64,000 nt of DNA from Asticcacaulis sp. MM231 (GTDB lineage Bacteria; Pseudomonadota; Alphaproteobacteria; Caulobacterales; Caulobacteraceae). The number at the start of each line of letters is the position of its first letter. The stretch's first letter is position 1. Made by a program: the position numbers and the translations under genes. Below the pieces are notes generated by a model that was not told where the DNA came from, did not search any database, and was given only the letters and a program-made list of their open reading frames with translations. Location of the stretch: assembly GCF_964186625.1 (NCBI RefSeq), contig NZ_OZ075108.1:992001-1056000 (forward strand). Reading direction: 5' to 3'. Below, in pieces: positions 51,664 through 61,641 of the stretch.

Positions 51664-53602
51664 ATGATGATAGACTTGACGTTTCCCGATGGCGCCGTTC
51701 GCAGCTTCGACAGGGGGACAACCGGCAGGGCCATTGCCGAAAGCCTGTCAAAATCGCTGGCGAAGAAGGCCGTTCTGATCAAGCTCGATGGTACGCTGCT
51801 TGATCTCGACCGGCCACTGGAAGAGGGGGGGGCTTTGGAAATCTTGACGCGCGACGCCCCTGAGGCGCTCGAAGTCATACGTCACGACACGGCCCACATC
51901 CTGGCCGAGGCGGTTCAGGAACTGTTCCCGAATACGCAGGTGACCATCGGGCCATCGATCGAGGACGGCTTTTATTACGATTTCGCCCGCGACGAGCCTT
52001 TCAGCACCGACGACTTCGCCAAAATCGAAGCCAAGATGAAAGAGATCGTCGACCGCGACGAGAAGATCGTGCGCGAGGTCTGGGACCGCGACGACGCCAT
52101 CAAACATTTCGAAATCGATCGGTGAGGCCTACAAGGCCGAGATTATTCGGGATCTGCCGGGTACGGAAACCATCACCATGTATCGCCACGGCGATAGCTG
52201 GAAGGATCTGTGCCGCGGGCCGCACCTGCCGTCGTCGAAGTTCATCGGCAAGGCCTTCAAGCTGACCAAGCTAGCCGGCGCCTACTGGCGCGGCGACCAC
52301 AACAATGCGCAATTGCAGCGCATCTATGGTACGGCCTGGGCCACGGATGCTGATCTCGAAGCCTATATCACCCGCATCGAGGAAGCCGAAAAGCGCGATC
52401 ACCGCAAGATCGGTCGCGCCATGGATCTATTCCACATGCAGGAAGAGGGTCGCGGCATGGTGTTCTGGCACCCCAAGGGCTGGCAGCTTTGGCGCACGCT
52501 TGAGGCCTATATGCGCCGCCGTCTCGATGATTCCGGCTATGTTGAGGTCAAGACGCCGCAGGTGCTTGATCGTTCCTTCTGGGAAAAGTCCGGTCACTGG
52601 GAAAAGTATCGCCCCAACATGTTCGTCTGCGAAACGGTTGAAGCTGAAACGCTTTCGCTCAAGCCGATGAACTGCCCCGGCCACGTCCAGATCTTCAAGG
52701 TCGGTTTGCGTTCCTATAAGGAACTGCCGATGCGCATGGCCGAATTCGGCGCCTGTCACCGCTATGAGCCGTCGGGTTCGCTGCACGGTCTGATGCGCGT
52801 GCGCGGCTTCACGCAGGACGATGCCCACATCTTCTGCCGCGAAGACCAGATCGTTGAGGAAACCGAGAAGTTCGTGCGCCTGACCCGCATGATCCACGCC
52901 GATCTCGGCATGGAAACGGCTTATATCAACCTGGCCACGCGCCCTGAAAACCGCGCCGGTTCGGATGAATTCTGGGACAAGGCCGAAGGCATGCTGGCGG
53001 AAGCCGCGCGTCAGGCCGGCGTCGAGGTGGTGATCGCCGAAGGCGACGGCGCCTTCTATGCGCCCAAGCTCGATTTCATTGTCAAGGACGCCATCGGCCG
53101 CGAATGGACCTGCGGCACCCTGCAACTCGACTATGTGTTGCCCGAACGTCTCGATGCCGAATATGTCGCCGAAGACGGTTCGCGCCAGCGTCCGGTCATG
53201 CTTCACCGCGCGATCTTAGGCTCGTTCGAGCGCTTCATCGGCATCATGATCGAAAACTACGCAGGCAAGTTCCCGATCTGGTTGGCCCCCGTTCAGGTCG
53301 TCATCGCGCCGATCACCTCGGACGCCAATCCTTACGCGGAGACCGTCGCGGCGGCCCTGCGCAAGGCGGGCCTGCGCGTCGATACCGATCTGCGCAATGA
53401 AAAGATCAATTACAAGGTGCGCGAGCACTCGCTGGCCAAGGTGCCGGTGATCGCCGTCGTCGGTCGCAAGGAAGCCGAAACGGGCGAAGTCGCCCTGCGT
53501 TTCCTCGGCTCCGAAGGCCAGACCATTCTGAGCGTGGCGGATGCCGTCGCGCGCCTGTCGGCAGAAGCCACGCCCCCAGATCTAAGGACACGTGACGCAT
53601 GA
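51664..53602 (+). pseudogene. thrS: Threonyl-tRNA synthetase split by one extra base
   Basis: The first part (51664-52125) carries the TGS domain ([17 protein letters not shown]) and the start of the editing domain ([16 protein letters not shown]). It ends at TGA, 52123-52125. The next frame continues without loss, [14 protein letters not shown], through the editing Cys ([12 protein letters not shown]), the catalytic core ([11 protein letters not shown]) and the anticodon domain to 53602. Removing one A from GAAATCG at 52111-52117 gives E-S-I-G-E and a normal protein of about 645 residues. Since thrS is essential, an error or a second copy is likely. Confidence 0.88.
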
Positions 53603-54609
53603 ACCATCTGCCGCCCTCCATCATCGACATGCTCAAGGAGCGCAAGCTCGCCACCAGTGAGGCGAATTACTTCGTCCAGCATCTGGACTTGGGGGGCGAT
53701 GCGAATGCGGCAGACGGCATCACGGTCATCATGATCGTTTTCCATACTGGCAAAGTGTTGTTTGACAGCATAAACCGGGTGATGAACGATCCGCATGTGA
53801 CCCAGTTTATTATTATCGACAATGGTTCATCCGAGAAGGTCGCACAGATGCTGCGTGACCTTAAGGAAGATCATGATCACATCCTGCTGGTTCAGGGGCA
53901 TGGCAATATTGGTTTTGGCCGCGCTGCCAATCTGGGCGCTATCCTCGCCAATCAGCCGTGGCTGGTTTTCCTTAATCCGGACGCCATGCTGCAGCATGAT
54001 TGCACACGCCGCCTGATCGAGGCGGCCAGGAATCAGCCGTCGCCCTGCATCGTCGGTGCGCGTCTCCTGAACCCCGATATGAGCGAGCAGCGCGGTGCCA
54101 GACGCGGCGAGGTAACGCCGGTGACAACACTCGTGTCACTGCTGCATCTTTTCAAATGGATACCGGCCTTGCAAAAGTACGAAATTCACTATGAGGATCA
54201 GCCGCTACCGGCGGGCCCTGCGCCTGTCCCGACGATTTCCGGTGCCTGTTTCGCGGTCTCGAAGCGAGATTTCGCCCGTTTGAAAGGCTTTGACAGCAAT
54301 TTCTTCCTGCATGTTGAGGACGTTGACCTGTGCTGGCGTGCTCGTGAGATGGGCGGCACGGTTTTGTTCCATCCTCAGGCTGAGGTGGTTCACGAAGGTC
54401 ATACCTCGCGCGTCGAACCGATGTTTGTCGAACGTAACAAGGGCAATGGCCTGACCTACTATTTCAAGAAGCGCGCCAAGGGTAAGGGGATATGGCGCAT
54501 GGCCTATGTCTGGCTGCTGTCGCCCGTGATCGTATCCGTGTCGGTGGCGCGTGCCATGACCCGCAAGCGCCTTAGGGACGATGAGGATAGCGATCTGCCG
54601 GCCGAATAA
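53599..54609 (+). CDS. Family 2 glycosyltransferase (rhamnosyltransferase-like)
   Basis: A 336-residue GT-A fold enzyme: [38 protein letters not shown] near residue 104, the metal-binding FLNPDAML, then [20 protein letters not shown] and [17 protein letters not shown]. This set is typical of WbbL-like rhamnosyl/other sugar transferases for surface polysaccharides. A hydrophobic stretch lies near the C-terminus. The ATG overlaps the thrS stop (ATGA). Confidence 0.87.
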   Translation: MNHLPPSIIDMLKERKLATSEANYFVQHLDLGGDANAADGITVIMIVFHTGKVLFDSINRVMNDPHVTQFIIIDNGSSEKVAQMLRDLKEDHDHILLVQGHGNIGFGRAANLGAILANQPWLVFLNPDAMLQHDCTRRLIEAARNQPSPCIVGARLLNPDMSEQRGARRGEVTPVTTLVSLLHLFKWIPALQKYEIHYEDQPLPAGPAPVPTISGACFAVSKRDFARLKGFDSNFFLHVEDVDLCWRAREMGGTVLFHPQAEVVHEGHTSRVEPMFVERNKGNGLTYYFKKRAKGKGIWRMAYVWLLSPVIVSVSVARAMTRKRLRDDEDSDLPAE

Positions 54610-54615
54610 GGCCTG

Positions 54616-56346
54616 CTATTTACTGACAGTGGGCGTGTTGCTGTAAAGCGTCAGCGCCTGATCATGGCCATTATAGTTATGACCTTTGATCTGGCTGACC
54701 GCGTGCGGAACGATACCGGCAGCCTTGGCTTCCGCCTGAAACGCCTTTTCAAACTTCGATTCAACAAAGACTGGCCGGCCTTCCCGCAGGGCGGCGACGG
54801 CGCCTTTGGCGTCTTCGTTGAGCAACTCCGTTTTGGTGCCCATAGCGAAGACGAAGCTCGGTTCGGCATAGCCGATGATGGCCACCGGCCCGGGCGCTAC
54901 GCCTTGGCGCGGATCGAGATGCGCCGTCACCAGCGCCGTCTCCAGCATCTTTGAAATCCACAATGGCTTCAGATGCGCAAGCTCGCTGACGAAGCTGAGA
55001 TGCGTCAATATGCCGGCCGCCAGCAGGAAAGCGAAACCGGCACGCTGGCGATTGCGCCACATCAGCCAGCCACCGAGGACAGCAAGTGCAAGCGCCGACG
55101 ACACCACGGCGACGACGAAAATCAGGGCATCGGAGGCGCCGTAGAGATGGTAGCCGGCGATGGCGATCACGGAGATCACCAGCCCGCCGATGGTTCCTGC
55201 GGTGACATTTAGCGCCTTGGCCCAGGTCTTCAACGGCACATCCATCGAGACGGCGCACAGCCAGATCAAGGCGCCAAAAGCCGGCAGGGTGTAGTGCGGC
55301 AGCTTGGTCGGCGACAGCTCGAAGATGATAAAGGCCGGCAGGAACCAGGCGATGGCAAAGCGTATGGCCGCCTCATGCCGACGCGAGATCGCCGTCTGCA
55401 GCGCGCCGCCGAGGAACCAGGCCGCCGGGAACAGGGTAATGGGCAACAGGGCCAGATGGTAGCCCGGCCAGCCGCCATGGCCTTCGGAGCCGCCGCTGAT
55501 CTTGTCGGCGAAATCCTTGCCAACCGCCCCGACCCAGAACTGGCCGTCGGTGGCCACGGTGATCGCCATAAACCACGGGCCGCAGATGAGCAGGACAAGG
55601 ATCAGACCCCAGCCCGAGCTTAGATTGCGCGCCCAGCGCACCTTGCGGTCCCAGGCAAAGAGCGTCAGCAGGGTTGCGGCCAGTATCATCGGGCCGATGA
55701 TGATCTTGATCAGGATAGTGCCGGCGACCGCCAACCAGAACACCAGCTTAAGCCAGGGCATTTTCGGCCGCGGATCATCCATGCCGAGGTCACGGGTGCG
55801 CAGGTAGATCTGCGCCAGCGACGCCATCATCAGGGTCACCAGCCCGCACTGAACGGCGTCGGTCTTGGCCCAGAAGGCTTCTGTCGACAGCATGAAGGTA
55901 ACGGCGAAAAGAAGCCCGGCCTTGGTGCCTATTCGGGTGCCGAAGGCATAGGAAGCGCCCCAGGCGCAGGCAAACGCCGCCAGCGCTGCGCCGAGCAGCG
56001 AGGGCAGGCGGTAAGGAAAGATATCGCGTTTGGCCACCTTGGAGGTCAGTTTGACGGCCGCCACCTGCAGCCAATGGATGCCGACCGGCTTCTTGTAGCG
56101 TGGCACCTCCTGCACGTTGATTTTGATAAAGTCGTGCGTTTCCATCATTTGCGCCGAGGCCTGCACGAAACGCAACTCATCTCGGTCGAGCGGCGGCAGC
56201 ATAAGGGCGCAGGGCAGGGCGACGATAAATGCGAGCAGGGCGGCCAGCAGCGGCCCGCGTCGGCCCTTCGAGGCCATGCGGACAAAGGGGCCTTGCAGAA
56301 GCTGGATCATGCCTTGTAAAGTGATGCCGGCCATGAAACCCCTCAA
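54616..56346 (-). CDS. ArnT/PMT-like family 39 glycosyltransferase
   Basis: A 576-residue membrane enzyme with about twelve helices. The first periplasmic loop has the family acid motif LDRDELRFVQASAQMMETHDF, then PRYKKPVGIHWLQVA, resembling ArnT (DEpRYa...W, yekPPL.YWL). Such enzymes transfer a sugar from a polyprenyl phosphate carrier to lipid A or protein in the periplasm. Several in-frame Met codons leave the start open. It is divergent from a GT2 gene that could make its donor. Confidence 0.85.
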   Translation of the reverse strand: MRGFMAGITLQGMIQLLQGPFVRMASKGRRGPLLAALLAFIVALPCALMLPPLDRDELRFVQASAQMMETHDFIKINVQEVPRYKKPVGIHWLQVAAVKLTSKVAKRDIFPYRLPSLLGAALAAFACAWGASYAFGTRIGTKAGLLFAVTFMLSTEAFWAKTDAVQCGLVTLMMASLAQIYLRTRDLGMDDPRPKMPWLKLVFWLAVAGTILIKIIIGPMILAATLLTLFAWDRKVRWARNLSSGWGLILVLLICGPWFMAITVATDGQFWVGAVGKDFADKISGGSEGHGGWPGYHLALLPITLFPAAWFLGGALQTAISRRHEAAIRFAIAWFLPAFIIFELSPTKLPHYTLPAFGALIWLCAVSMDVPLKTWAKALNVTAGTIGGLVISVIAIAGYHLYGASDALIFVVAVVSSALALAVLGGWLMWRNRQRAGFAFLLAAGILTHLSFVSELAHLKPLWISKMLETALVTAHLDPRQGVAPGPVAIIGYAEPSFVFAMGTKTELLNEDAKGAVAALREGRPVFVESKFEKAFQAEAKAAGIVPHAVSQIKGHNYNGHDQALTLYSNTPTVSK

Positions 56347-56460
56347 AGACCGCGACAGCTTGCGGGCGATAACTATTTACGTCAGCGGTCAAAGAGCCTA
56401 TGACGGCTCAAAACCCAATGGGTTTCAAGCCTTTGCCCTAACTCCCGATACGAGCTTCAC

Positions 56461-57192
56461 ATGCCTGTAACCGTCTCTGCCGTGGTGCCCGTCTATAACG
56501 AAGAAGGCGCTTGCGTACAAGTCGCCAGAGAAATCGAGGCGGAGTTTTCAAAGCTCTTCGGCGTCGGTGGCTACGAGATCCTCATGGTCGATGACGCTAG
56601 CCGCGACGACACCCACGCGCGTCTGGTGGCGGCGAAGGCCGATATCCTGGCTTTGCGCGTGCTGCGTCACGAAAAGAACGTCGGCAAGAGCGGCGCCATG
56701 CGCAGCGGTTTTTTCGCGGCAAAGGGCGATATTGTCGTCACGCTCGACGGCGACGGTCAGAATCCGGCGGCCGATGCCGCCCGCATGGCGAAAATCCTGA
56801 GTGAGGCGGCGCCGGATATCGGCATGGTGGCCGGTCAGCGTCGCAATCGTCAGGATACGGCGTCAAAGAAATGGGCGTCGCGCTGGGCCAACAGCATCCG
56901 CAAGAGACTGCTCAACGACAAGGCCGATGACACAGGCTGCGGCCTGAAAGCCTTGCGTCGTGAGGTTTTCCTGCGTCTGCCCTACTTCGATCAGATGCAC
57001 CGCTACCTGCCATCGCTGGTGACGCGGGAAGGCTTTGAAATTTTATTTGAACCTGTCGATGATCGCTTACGTACCACAGGTCAGTCCAAATATACCAATA
57101 TCGGACGTTTAGCTGTAGCGCTTTCTGATTTACCGGGTGTAATGTGGTTAAATCGTCGTTTACGTCGGCCTGGATACGTCAGTGAAAGCTGA
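56461..57192 (+). CDS. Family 2 glycosyltransferase (polyprenyl-phosphate sugar synthase-like)
   Basis: A 243-residue DPM1/GtrB-like enzyme: AVVPVYNEEGACVQV at the N-terminus, LMVDDASRDDT near residue 43, KNVGKSGAMRSGFFAAKGD, and LDGDGQNP near 97 with the metal site. DTGCGLKALRREVF follows. It lacks C-terminal helices, so it is likely a peripheral enzyme making a polyprenyl-phosphate sugar. The neighbouring family 39 enzyme is the natural user of that product. Confidence 0.87.
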   Translation: MPVTVSAVVPVYNEEGACVQVAREIEAEFSKLFGVGGYEILMVDDASRDDTHARLVAAKADILALRVLRHEKNVGKSGAMRSGFFAAKGDIVVTLDGDGQNPAADAARMAKILSEAAPDIGMVAGQRRNRQDTASKKWASRWANSIRKRLLNDKADDTGCGLKALRREVFLRLPYFDQMHRYLPSLVTREGFEILFEPVDDRLRTTGQSKYTNIGRLAVALSDLPGVMWLNRRLRRPGYVSES

Positions 57193-57215
57193 AACGGCAT
57201 AAAGGGAGAAGTTGT

Positions 57216-57734
57216 ATGGCTATCGACCGCGATCTCATTGCTCAGGAAGCGGCTATCGGCATGTACGATAAACAACCGCCGGCCACAGAGCACAAGAAGG
57301 GGTTCAGCTTGCTTACCGCATTTCCTTTATTGGTTATACCGTTCGCCGTTTACAATATTCTGGCGCTGTTTTCGCTTTTTGGCGGCACCGATCCGGCGTC
57401 GGCCTATAACGCTTCGACGCAGATACTGATTAATATGCCCATGCCGTCGCCTGGTACGCGCTGGGCCATCAGCATTGGCGATATCATCCTCTTCGGGGCC
57501 CTGATCTGTCTGTTTTTTGAACTGCTCAAATCGACCAAGTCCGACAGCGTCGCCATCGTCAACCACTCGCTGTCGATGGTGTTGTTTATTGTTTCTTTGG
57601 TCGAGTTCCTGCTCTTCCGGCCCTTTGCCACCTCGATTTTTTTCCTGCTGACCTTCATGACGCTGATGGACGTTCTGGCCGGCTTTATTGTCACAGCCAT
57701 CTCGGCGCGCAAGGATATCGACTTCGGCCACTAA
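57216..57734 (+). CDS. Four-helix membrane protein of unknown function
   Basis: A 172-residue protein with a polar N-terminus of about 30 residues and four hydrophobic segments, near 35-53, 87-105, 117-135 and 140-160. No family motif is recognised. It follows the GT2 gene by 23 bases on the same strand, so may be co-transcribed; a role in the same surface pathway is a guess. Confidence 0.72.
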   Translation: MAIDRDLIAQEAAIGMYDKQPPATEHKKGFSLLTAFPLLVIPFAVYNILALFSLFGGTDPASAYNASTQILINMPMPSPGTRWAISIGDIILFGALICLFFELLKSTKSDSVAIVNHSLSMVLFIVSLVEFLLFRPFATSIFFLLTFMTLMDVLAGFIVTAISARKDIDFGH

Positions 57735-57757
57735 GCTCGGACAGCTTTCAAGATCAC

Positions 57758-57790
57758 GAACCCCGTCGGAGCTGCCGGCGGGGTTTTGTC
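57758..57790. terminator. Terminator between the four-helix protein gene and map
   Basis: AACCCCG...CGGGGTTTTG forms a stem around a GC-rich loop, between convergent genes. Confidence 0.75.
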
Positions 57791-57796
57791 TTACCC

Positions 57797-58564
57797 CTAT
57801 CGAGGGCAGGTCTCGTCCGTGCGTAACGTGAGTACCGATACGCCGGACGCTGTCACGGCCACAGTATGTTCAAACTGCGCTGACAATCCGCCGTCCTTTG
57901 TCTTGATAGTCCAGCCGTCCGCTTCGGTTTTTACACCGCGCCGGCCTTGATTAAGCATCGGCTCGATCGTGAAAACCATGCCTTCACGTAGCATCAGCCC
58001 TGTTCCCGGTTTGCCAAAGTGAAGGATTTGCGGATCTTCGTGCATATCCCGACCGATGCCGTGGCCGCAATAATCATGCACCACGGAATAGCCGTTGCGT
58101 TTGGCGTGGCGCTCAATCGCCCAGCCAATATCACCAAGTCGTGCGCCGGGGCGCACCGCCTTAATGCCCATACACATCGCTTCATAGGTAGTGCTTACCA
58201 GTCGACTGGCTGCCGGCTTTACCGCGCCGATGAGATAGGTTTTGCTCGAATCCGCGATAAAACCGTTCTTTTCAAGCGTGATGTCAAGATTGACGATATC
58301 GCCGTCCTTAAGGATAGCCGACGCAGATGGCACGCCATGGCAGACCACATCGTTGATGGAGGAGTTTAGCGCAAATCCATAGCCATATTGCCCCTTGCTG
58401 GCCGGTCGGGCCTGCAGGTCATCCACTATGTAGCGCTCGACCATGGTATCCACATCCAGCGTGGACAGGCCTGCCAGAGAAACTCTATCCAGAAACCCAA
58501 AAACGGATGCCAAAAGGCGGCCCGATTCAGACATCAGCCGCACCTCTTCTGGGCTCTTGATCAT
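57797..58564 (-). CDS. map: Methionine aminopeptidase, type I
   Basis: A 255-residue metallopeptidase that removes N-terminal Met. All metal ligands are seen: Asp in VNLDITL near residue 96, Asp in IADSSKTY near 107, His in GHGIGRDMHE near 170, Glu in VFTIEPML near 203, and Glu in SAQFEHTVAV near 236. The substrate His is in VCHGVPS. It overlaps a ParD-like gene upstream by four bases, so it may be a second, regulated map copy and not the housekeeping one. Confidence 0.92.
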   Translation of the reverse strand: MIKSPEEVRLMSESGRLLASVFGFLDRVSLAGLSTLDVDTMVERYIVDDLQARPASKGQYGYGFALNSSINDVVCHGVPSASAILKDGDIVNLDITLEKNGFIADSSKTYLIGAVKPAASRLVSTTYEAMCMGIKAVRPGARLGDIGWAIERHAKRNGYSVVHDYCGHGIGRDMHEDPQILHFGKPGTGLMLREGMVFTIEPMLNQGRRGVKTEADGWTIKTKDGGLSAQFEHTVAVTASGVSVLTLRTDETCPR

Positions 58565-58773
58565 GCCGCGCTGTCCGAAAGGGCGGGGGCTGTTACGCCA
58601 GCGGCCTTGAGTTCACGCTGCACAATATCCTGGAAGCTTAAGCTGGGATTGGTTTCGCACAGCATGCCCATCCTGATCCAGTAGGTGGCCTGGGCGTTGA
58701 TCGAGCGCAGCGAAACCGTACTCGCTCTGCGCAACTGATCGTGCAACTCGTCATCAATATTTACAATACCCAT
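58561..58773 (-). CDS. ParD-like protein coupled to map
   Basis: A 70-residue protein: MGIVNIDDELHDQLRRASTVSLRSINAQATYWIRMG, quoted in part, is a ribbon-helix-helix-like N-terminus matching the ParD-like family found beside map genes. The toxin partner position is occupied by map. Its stop overlaps the map start. It likely binds the palindrome just upstream of its own gene. Confidence 0.78.
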   Translation of the reverse strand: MGIVNIDDELHDQLRRASTVSLRSINAQATYWIRMGMLCETNPSLSFQDIVQRELKAAGVTAPALSDSAA

Positions 58774-58782
58774 GGACCATTC

Positions 58783-58803
58783 TCATATATGATTCGTATA
58801 TGA
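58783..58803 (-). promoter_or_regulatory. Palindromic operator candidate upstream of the ParD-like gene
   Basis: TCATATA (58783-58789) and TATATGA (58797-58803) form a perfect inverted repeat with a seven-base spacer, in a strikingly AT-rich patch ten bases upstream of the start. A further CATATAT follows at 58806-58812. Confidence 0.6.
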
Positions 58804-59019
58804 AACATATATTTTCTTGCGGGATAATCCAGTGATTATGCTTAGGCGGTGTCTATCCAAACACGGCGAAGATCAGTGTCACGGTGAAGATATCAAAGGC
58901 GCGCGTCGCGAAGCGCGTCCACTGGCCGCGGCTTTTGTGGGCTTTTGTAAAGGAAAACACGTAAGGCTCCGCTGGTAAGGAGCCTTGCACTCTGCAAAGA
59001 GCGTGCCGCTAAAATAGTG

Positions 59020-59289
59020 TTAGATTTCAGTCTTGGTGACGCGGCCTGGCTGCGGCCGGCGGTCGTTCGGGCCGGAATATTCCGACTTGAGATAGGTCGA
59101 TTTTGCCCGCCCGAGTGTTTCGGGGCCGCCGCGCAGACCGCGTTTCTCGCCGCCACTCAACATTTGCGCCGCGTAGGTCGCATCCTCGGCTTCGGTAGCC
59201 GCGCGGCGTTTGCGGCCGCGCGGCGTATAGCCGGGCTCGTGCTCGATGACGGGACCGGCAGGCACCGGTAATTTGCTATCAGAACTCAT
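59020..59289 (-). CDS. Small basic hypothetical protein
   Basis: An 89-residue protein starting MSSDSKLPVPAGPVIEHEPG and containing PRGRKRRAATEAEDATYAAQML and GRAKSTYLKSEYSGPNDRRPQPG (in pieces). It is hydrophilic and basic, with no signal peptide or helix span, and probably largely disordered. ATG 59289 is preferred (TAGG eight bases upstream) over ATG 59295. It lies downstream of phaR on the same strand. Confidence 0.55.
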   Translation of the reverse strand: MSSDSKLPVPAGPVIEHEPGYTPRGRKRRAATEAEDATYAAQMLSGGEKRGLRGGPETLGRAKSTYLKSEYSGPNDRRPQPGRVTKTEI

Positions 59290-59370
59290 AGGCATAACCT
59301 ACAGCATCTTTGCTAAAAAACTATGTGGAGGTGCGACTGTCGCGCACATGGTGAACAGTCGCTGTATCAC

Positions 59371-60006
59371 CTAGCCTTTTGAAGCCAACTGGTCGATCTG
59401 GGCCTTCATGGCTTCCATCTGCTGACGCAGTTCGCGTACCTGATCGGTTTCAGGCTTGGCGGCAGGGGCGCTTTCCGATGGTGCGGCGTAATCCGGTGCG
59501 GCTGCGCCCGTCTGACCGGCTGTGTTGGCGAACGAGAACGGCGAGAACATACGCATGGCACGATCGAACATGGCCAGGTTTTGCGACACCTGCTCATCGA
59601 AGAAGCCGAGGCCGGGCGTGCCGCCAAAAGCGGTTGAGAATTGCGAGCGGAAGCGCTCCTGCTGCTTGGCGAAACCATCGAGCGACATTTCAAGGTAGGT
59701 CGGCAGCAGGTTCTGCATGCTGTCGCCATAGAAGCTGATGAGCTGGCGCAGGAACTGGATCGGCAGCAGGTTCTGGCCGTGGCTCTCTTCTTCAAAGATG
59801 ATCTGCGCCAGAACGGTGCGGGTGATGTCGTCGCCGCTCTTGGCGTCATAGACCACGAAGTCAACGCCCTGACGGACCATGTCCGACAGGTTGTCGAGCG
59901 TGACGTAGGAGCTGGTGGCAGTATTGTACAAACGCCGGTTGGCGTATTTCTTGATGATGACGCGATCGCCTTCGCCGCGTTTTGCCCGTGTCTTGGTCTC
60001 TGCCAT
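59371..60006 (-). CDS. phaR: PHB synthesis repressor PhaR
   Basis: PhaR senses PHB granules and represses phasin and PHB genes. The 211-residue protein has the N-terminal DNA-binding domain IKKYANRRLYNTATSSYVTLDNL near residue 18, VYDAKSGDDITRTVLAQII, and the PHB-accumulation domain (LLPIQFLRQLISFYGDSMQ, then YLEMSLDGF). The C-terminus is Ala/Pro-rich with a short coiled coil. AGGAGG lies seven bases before ATG 60006. Confidence 0.94.
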   Translation of the reverse strand: MAETKTRAKRGEGDRVIIKKYANRRLYNTATSSYVTLDNLSDMVRQGVDFVVYDAKSGDDITRTVLAQIIFEEESHGQNLLPIQFLRQLISFYGDSMQNLLPTYLEMSLDGFAKQQERFRSQFSTAFGGTPGLGFFDEQVSQNLAMFDRAMRMFSPFSFANTAGQTGAAAPDYAAPSESAPAAKPETDQVRELRQQMEAMKAQIDQLASKG

Positions 60007-60433
60007 AGATGCCTCCTGGACTCGTCCTGATGTGTTTATTGCGCTGCAAGCTATGTTGCATTCATTTCGCACCCACAACATAAGCTCTTTTTTGCTTGTG
60101 CGTAAAGGGGCTGCGTTGAAATGCCGCAAACGCCTTTAAAACAAGGCCCCACCTATTGTGTCCTGCGCAATAGCGGTTACCGGCGTGTTGCGCTGTTTAT
60201 TGCGCACAAAAAGTTGAAGGCTTAAGGCTTTGTCATGGCGAATTGGTGCGTGACGCGGCCTTCACGTTAGGGCTCCCATACGGTCATAAAGTGAAACCAC
60301 TATTCAGGAACCGTCATAACCGTGTAACTTGATTTCGCCTGTCAGGTGTCTTAAGTCCCTTAGCAATAAGTGTTTTCATCTCCGGAAAACGATACCCAGA
60401 AGACTACCGTAAAAACTACCAAGGAAACCCAAT
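60007..60433. promoter_or_regulatory. Divergent phaR-phaA control region
   Basis: A 427-base region between divergent genes. TTGC-GCT-GCAA at 60039-60049 is a perfect palindrome just upstream of phaR and resembles the CTGC-N3/4-GCAG site reported for other alphaproteobacterial PhaR proteins. TTGCGC is repeated at about 60188 and 60200, and CTGCGCAA lies near 60163. No other gene is seen. Confidence 0.5.
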
Positions 60434-61615
60434 ATGTCCGTTAATGAAGTCGTTATCGTCTCCGCCGCCCGCACACCCGTGGGCTCTTTCCTTGGCAGTT
60501 TCGCCGCCATTCCCGCGCATGATCTGGGCGCCCATGCCATCAAGGCTGTGATCGAGCGCGCCGGTCTTCAGCCAGCGGACATCAACGAAGTCATTCTCGG
60601 CCAGGTTTTGCAGGCCGCGCAAGGGCAGGGGCCGGCGCGTCAGGCTTCGGTCAAGGCAGGCGTGCCTTATGAAGCCCCGGCCTGGTCGCTCAACCAGATC
60701 TGCGGTTCCGGCCTGCGCGCGGTCGCTCTGGGAGCAGCCCAGGTCGCGCTCGGTGAAAGCGCCATTGTCGTTGCCGGTGGTCAGGAAAGCATGTCGATGG
60801 CGACTCATGCCGCCTATATCCGCGCCGGCCAGAAGATGGGCGATCTCTCCATGATCGACACCATGATCAAAGACGGCCTGTGGGACGCCTTCAACAACTA
60901 CCACATGGGCCAGACGGCCGAGAACATCGCCACGAAGTTCGGCATTTCGCGTCAGGAACAGGATGAGTTCGCTGTCGCCTCGCAAAATAAGGCCGAGGCT
61001 GCGCAGAAGGCCGGCAAGTTTGACGCCGAAATTGCGCCCTATACCATCAAGGGTCGCAAAGGGGATACGGTCGTCGACAAGGATGAATTCATTCGTCACG
61101 GCGTCACCATCGACAGCATTTCCGGTCTCAAGCCGGCCTTCAACAAGGAAGGCACCGTCACTGCCGCCAACGCTTCTGGCCTCAACGACGGCGCTGCCGC
61201 CGTGGTGCTGATGTCGCGCGCCGAAGCCGACAAGCGCGGCCTCAAGCCGTTGGCCCGAATTGTGTCTTCCGGCATTTCCGGTGTCGATCCGGCTATCATG
61301 GGCACCGGCCCGATCCAGGCCACGCTCAAGGCTCTGGCCAAGGCTAACTGGTCGGTCGGCGATCTCGACCTGATCGAAGCCAACGAAGCCTTCGCTGCGC
61401 AGGCCATTTCGGTCAATCGTGAACTCGTCTGGGATGTCAGCAAGGTCAATGTCAACGGCGGCGCGATCGCCATTGGTCACCCGATCGGCGCTTCCGGCGC
61501 CCGCGTTCTGGTGACCCTGCTGCACGAAATGCAGCGTTCCGGCGCGAAAAAGGGCCTCGCCACGCTGTGTATCGGCGGCGGCATGGGTGTCGCTTTGGCC
61601 GTTGAATCAATTTAA
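60434..61615 (+). CDS. phaA: Acetyl-CoA acetyltransferase (beta-ketothiolase)
   Basis: PhaA condenses two acetyl-CoA to acetoacetyl-CoA, the first step of PHB synthesis. The 393-residue thiolase has the nucleophilic Cys in [11 protein letters not shown] near residue 88, NANGGAIA-type [20 protein letters not shown] near 340, and the second Cys in [10 protein letters not shown] near 378. AAGGAAACCCAAT precedes the ATG. Confidence 0.96.
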   Translation: MSVNEVVIVSAARTPVGSFLGSFAAIPAHDLGAHAIKAVIERAGLQPADINEVILGQVLQAAQGQGPARQASVKAGVPYEAPAWSLNQICGSGLRAVALGAAQVALGESAIVVAGGQESMSMATHAAYIRAGQKMGDLSMIDTMIKDGLWDAFNNYHMGQTAENIATKFGISRQEQDEFAVASQNKAEAAQKAGKFDAEIAPYTIKGRKGDTVVDKDEFIRHGVTIDSISGLKPAFNKEGTVTAANASGLNDGAAAVVLMSRAEADKRGLKPLARIVSSGISGVDPAIMGTGPIQATLKALAKANWSVGDLDLIEANEAFAAQAISVNRELVWDVSKVNVNGGAIAIGHPIGASGARVLVTLLHEMQRSGAKKGLATLCIGGGMGVALAVESI

Positions 61616-61641
61616 AAAATTTTACAGAGAGGGATTTTCTT

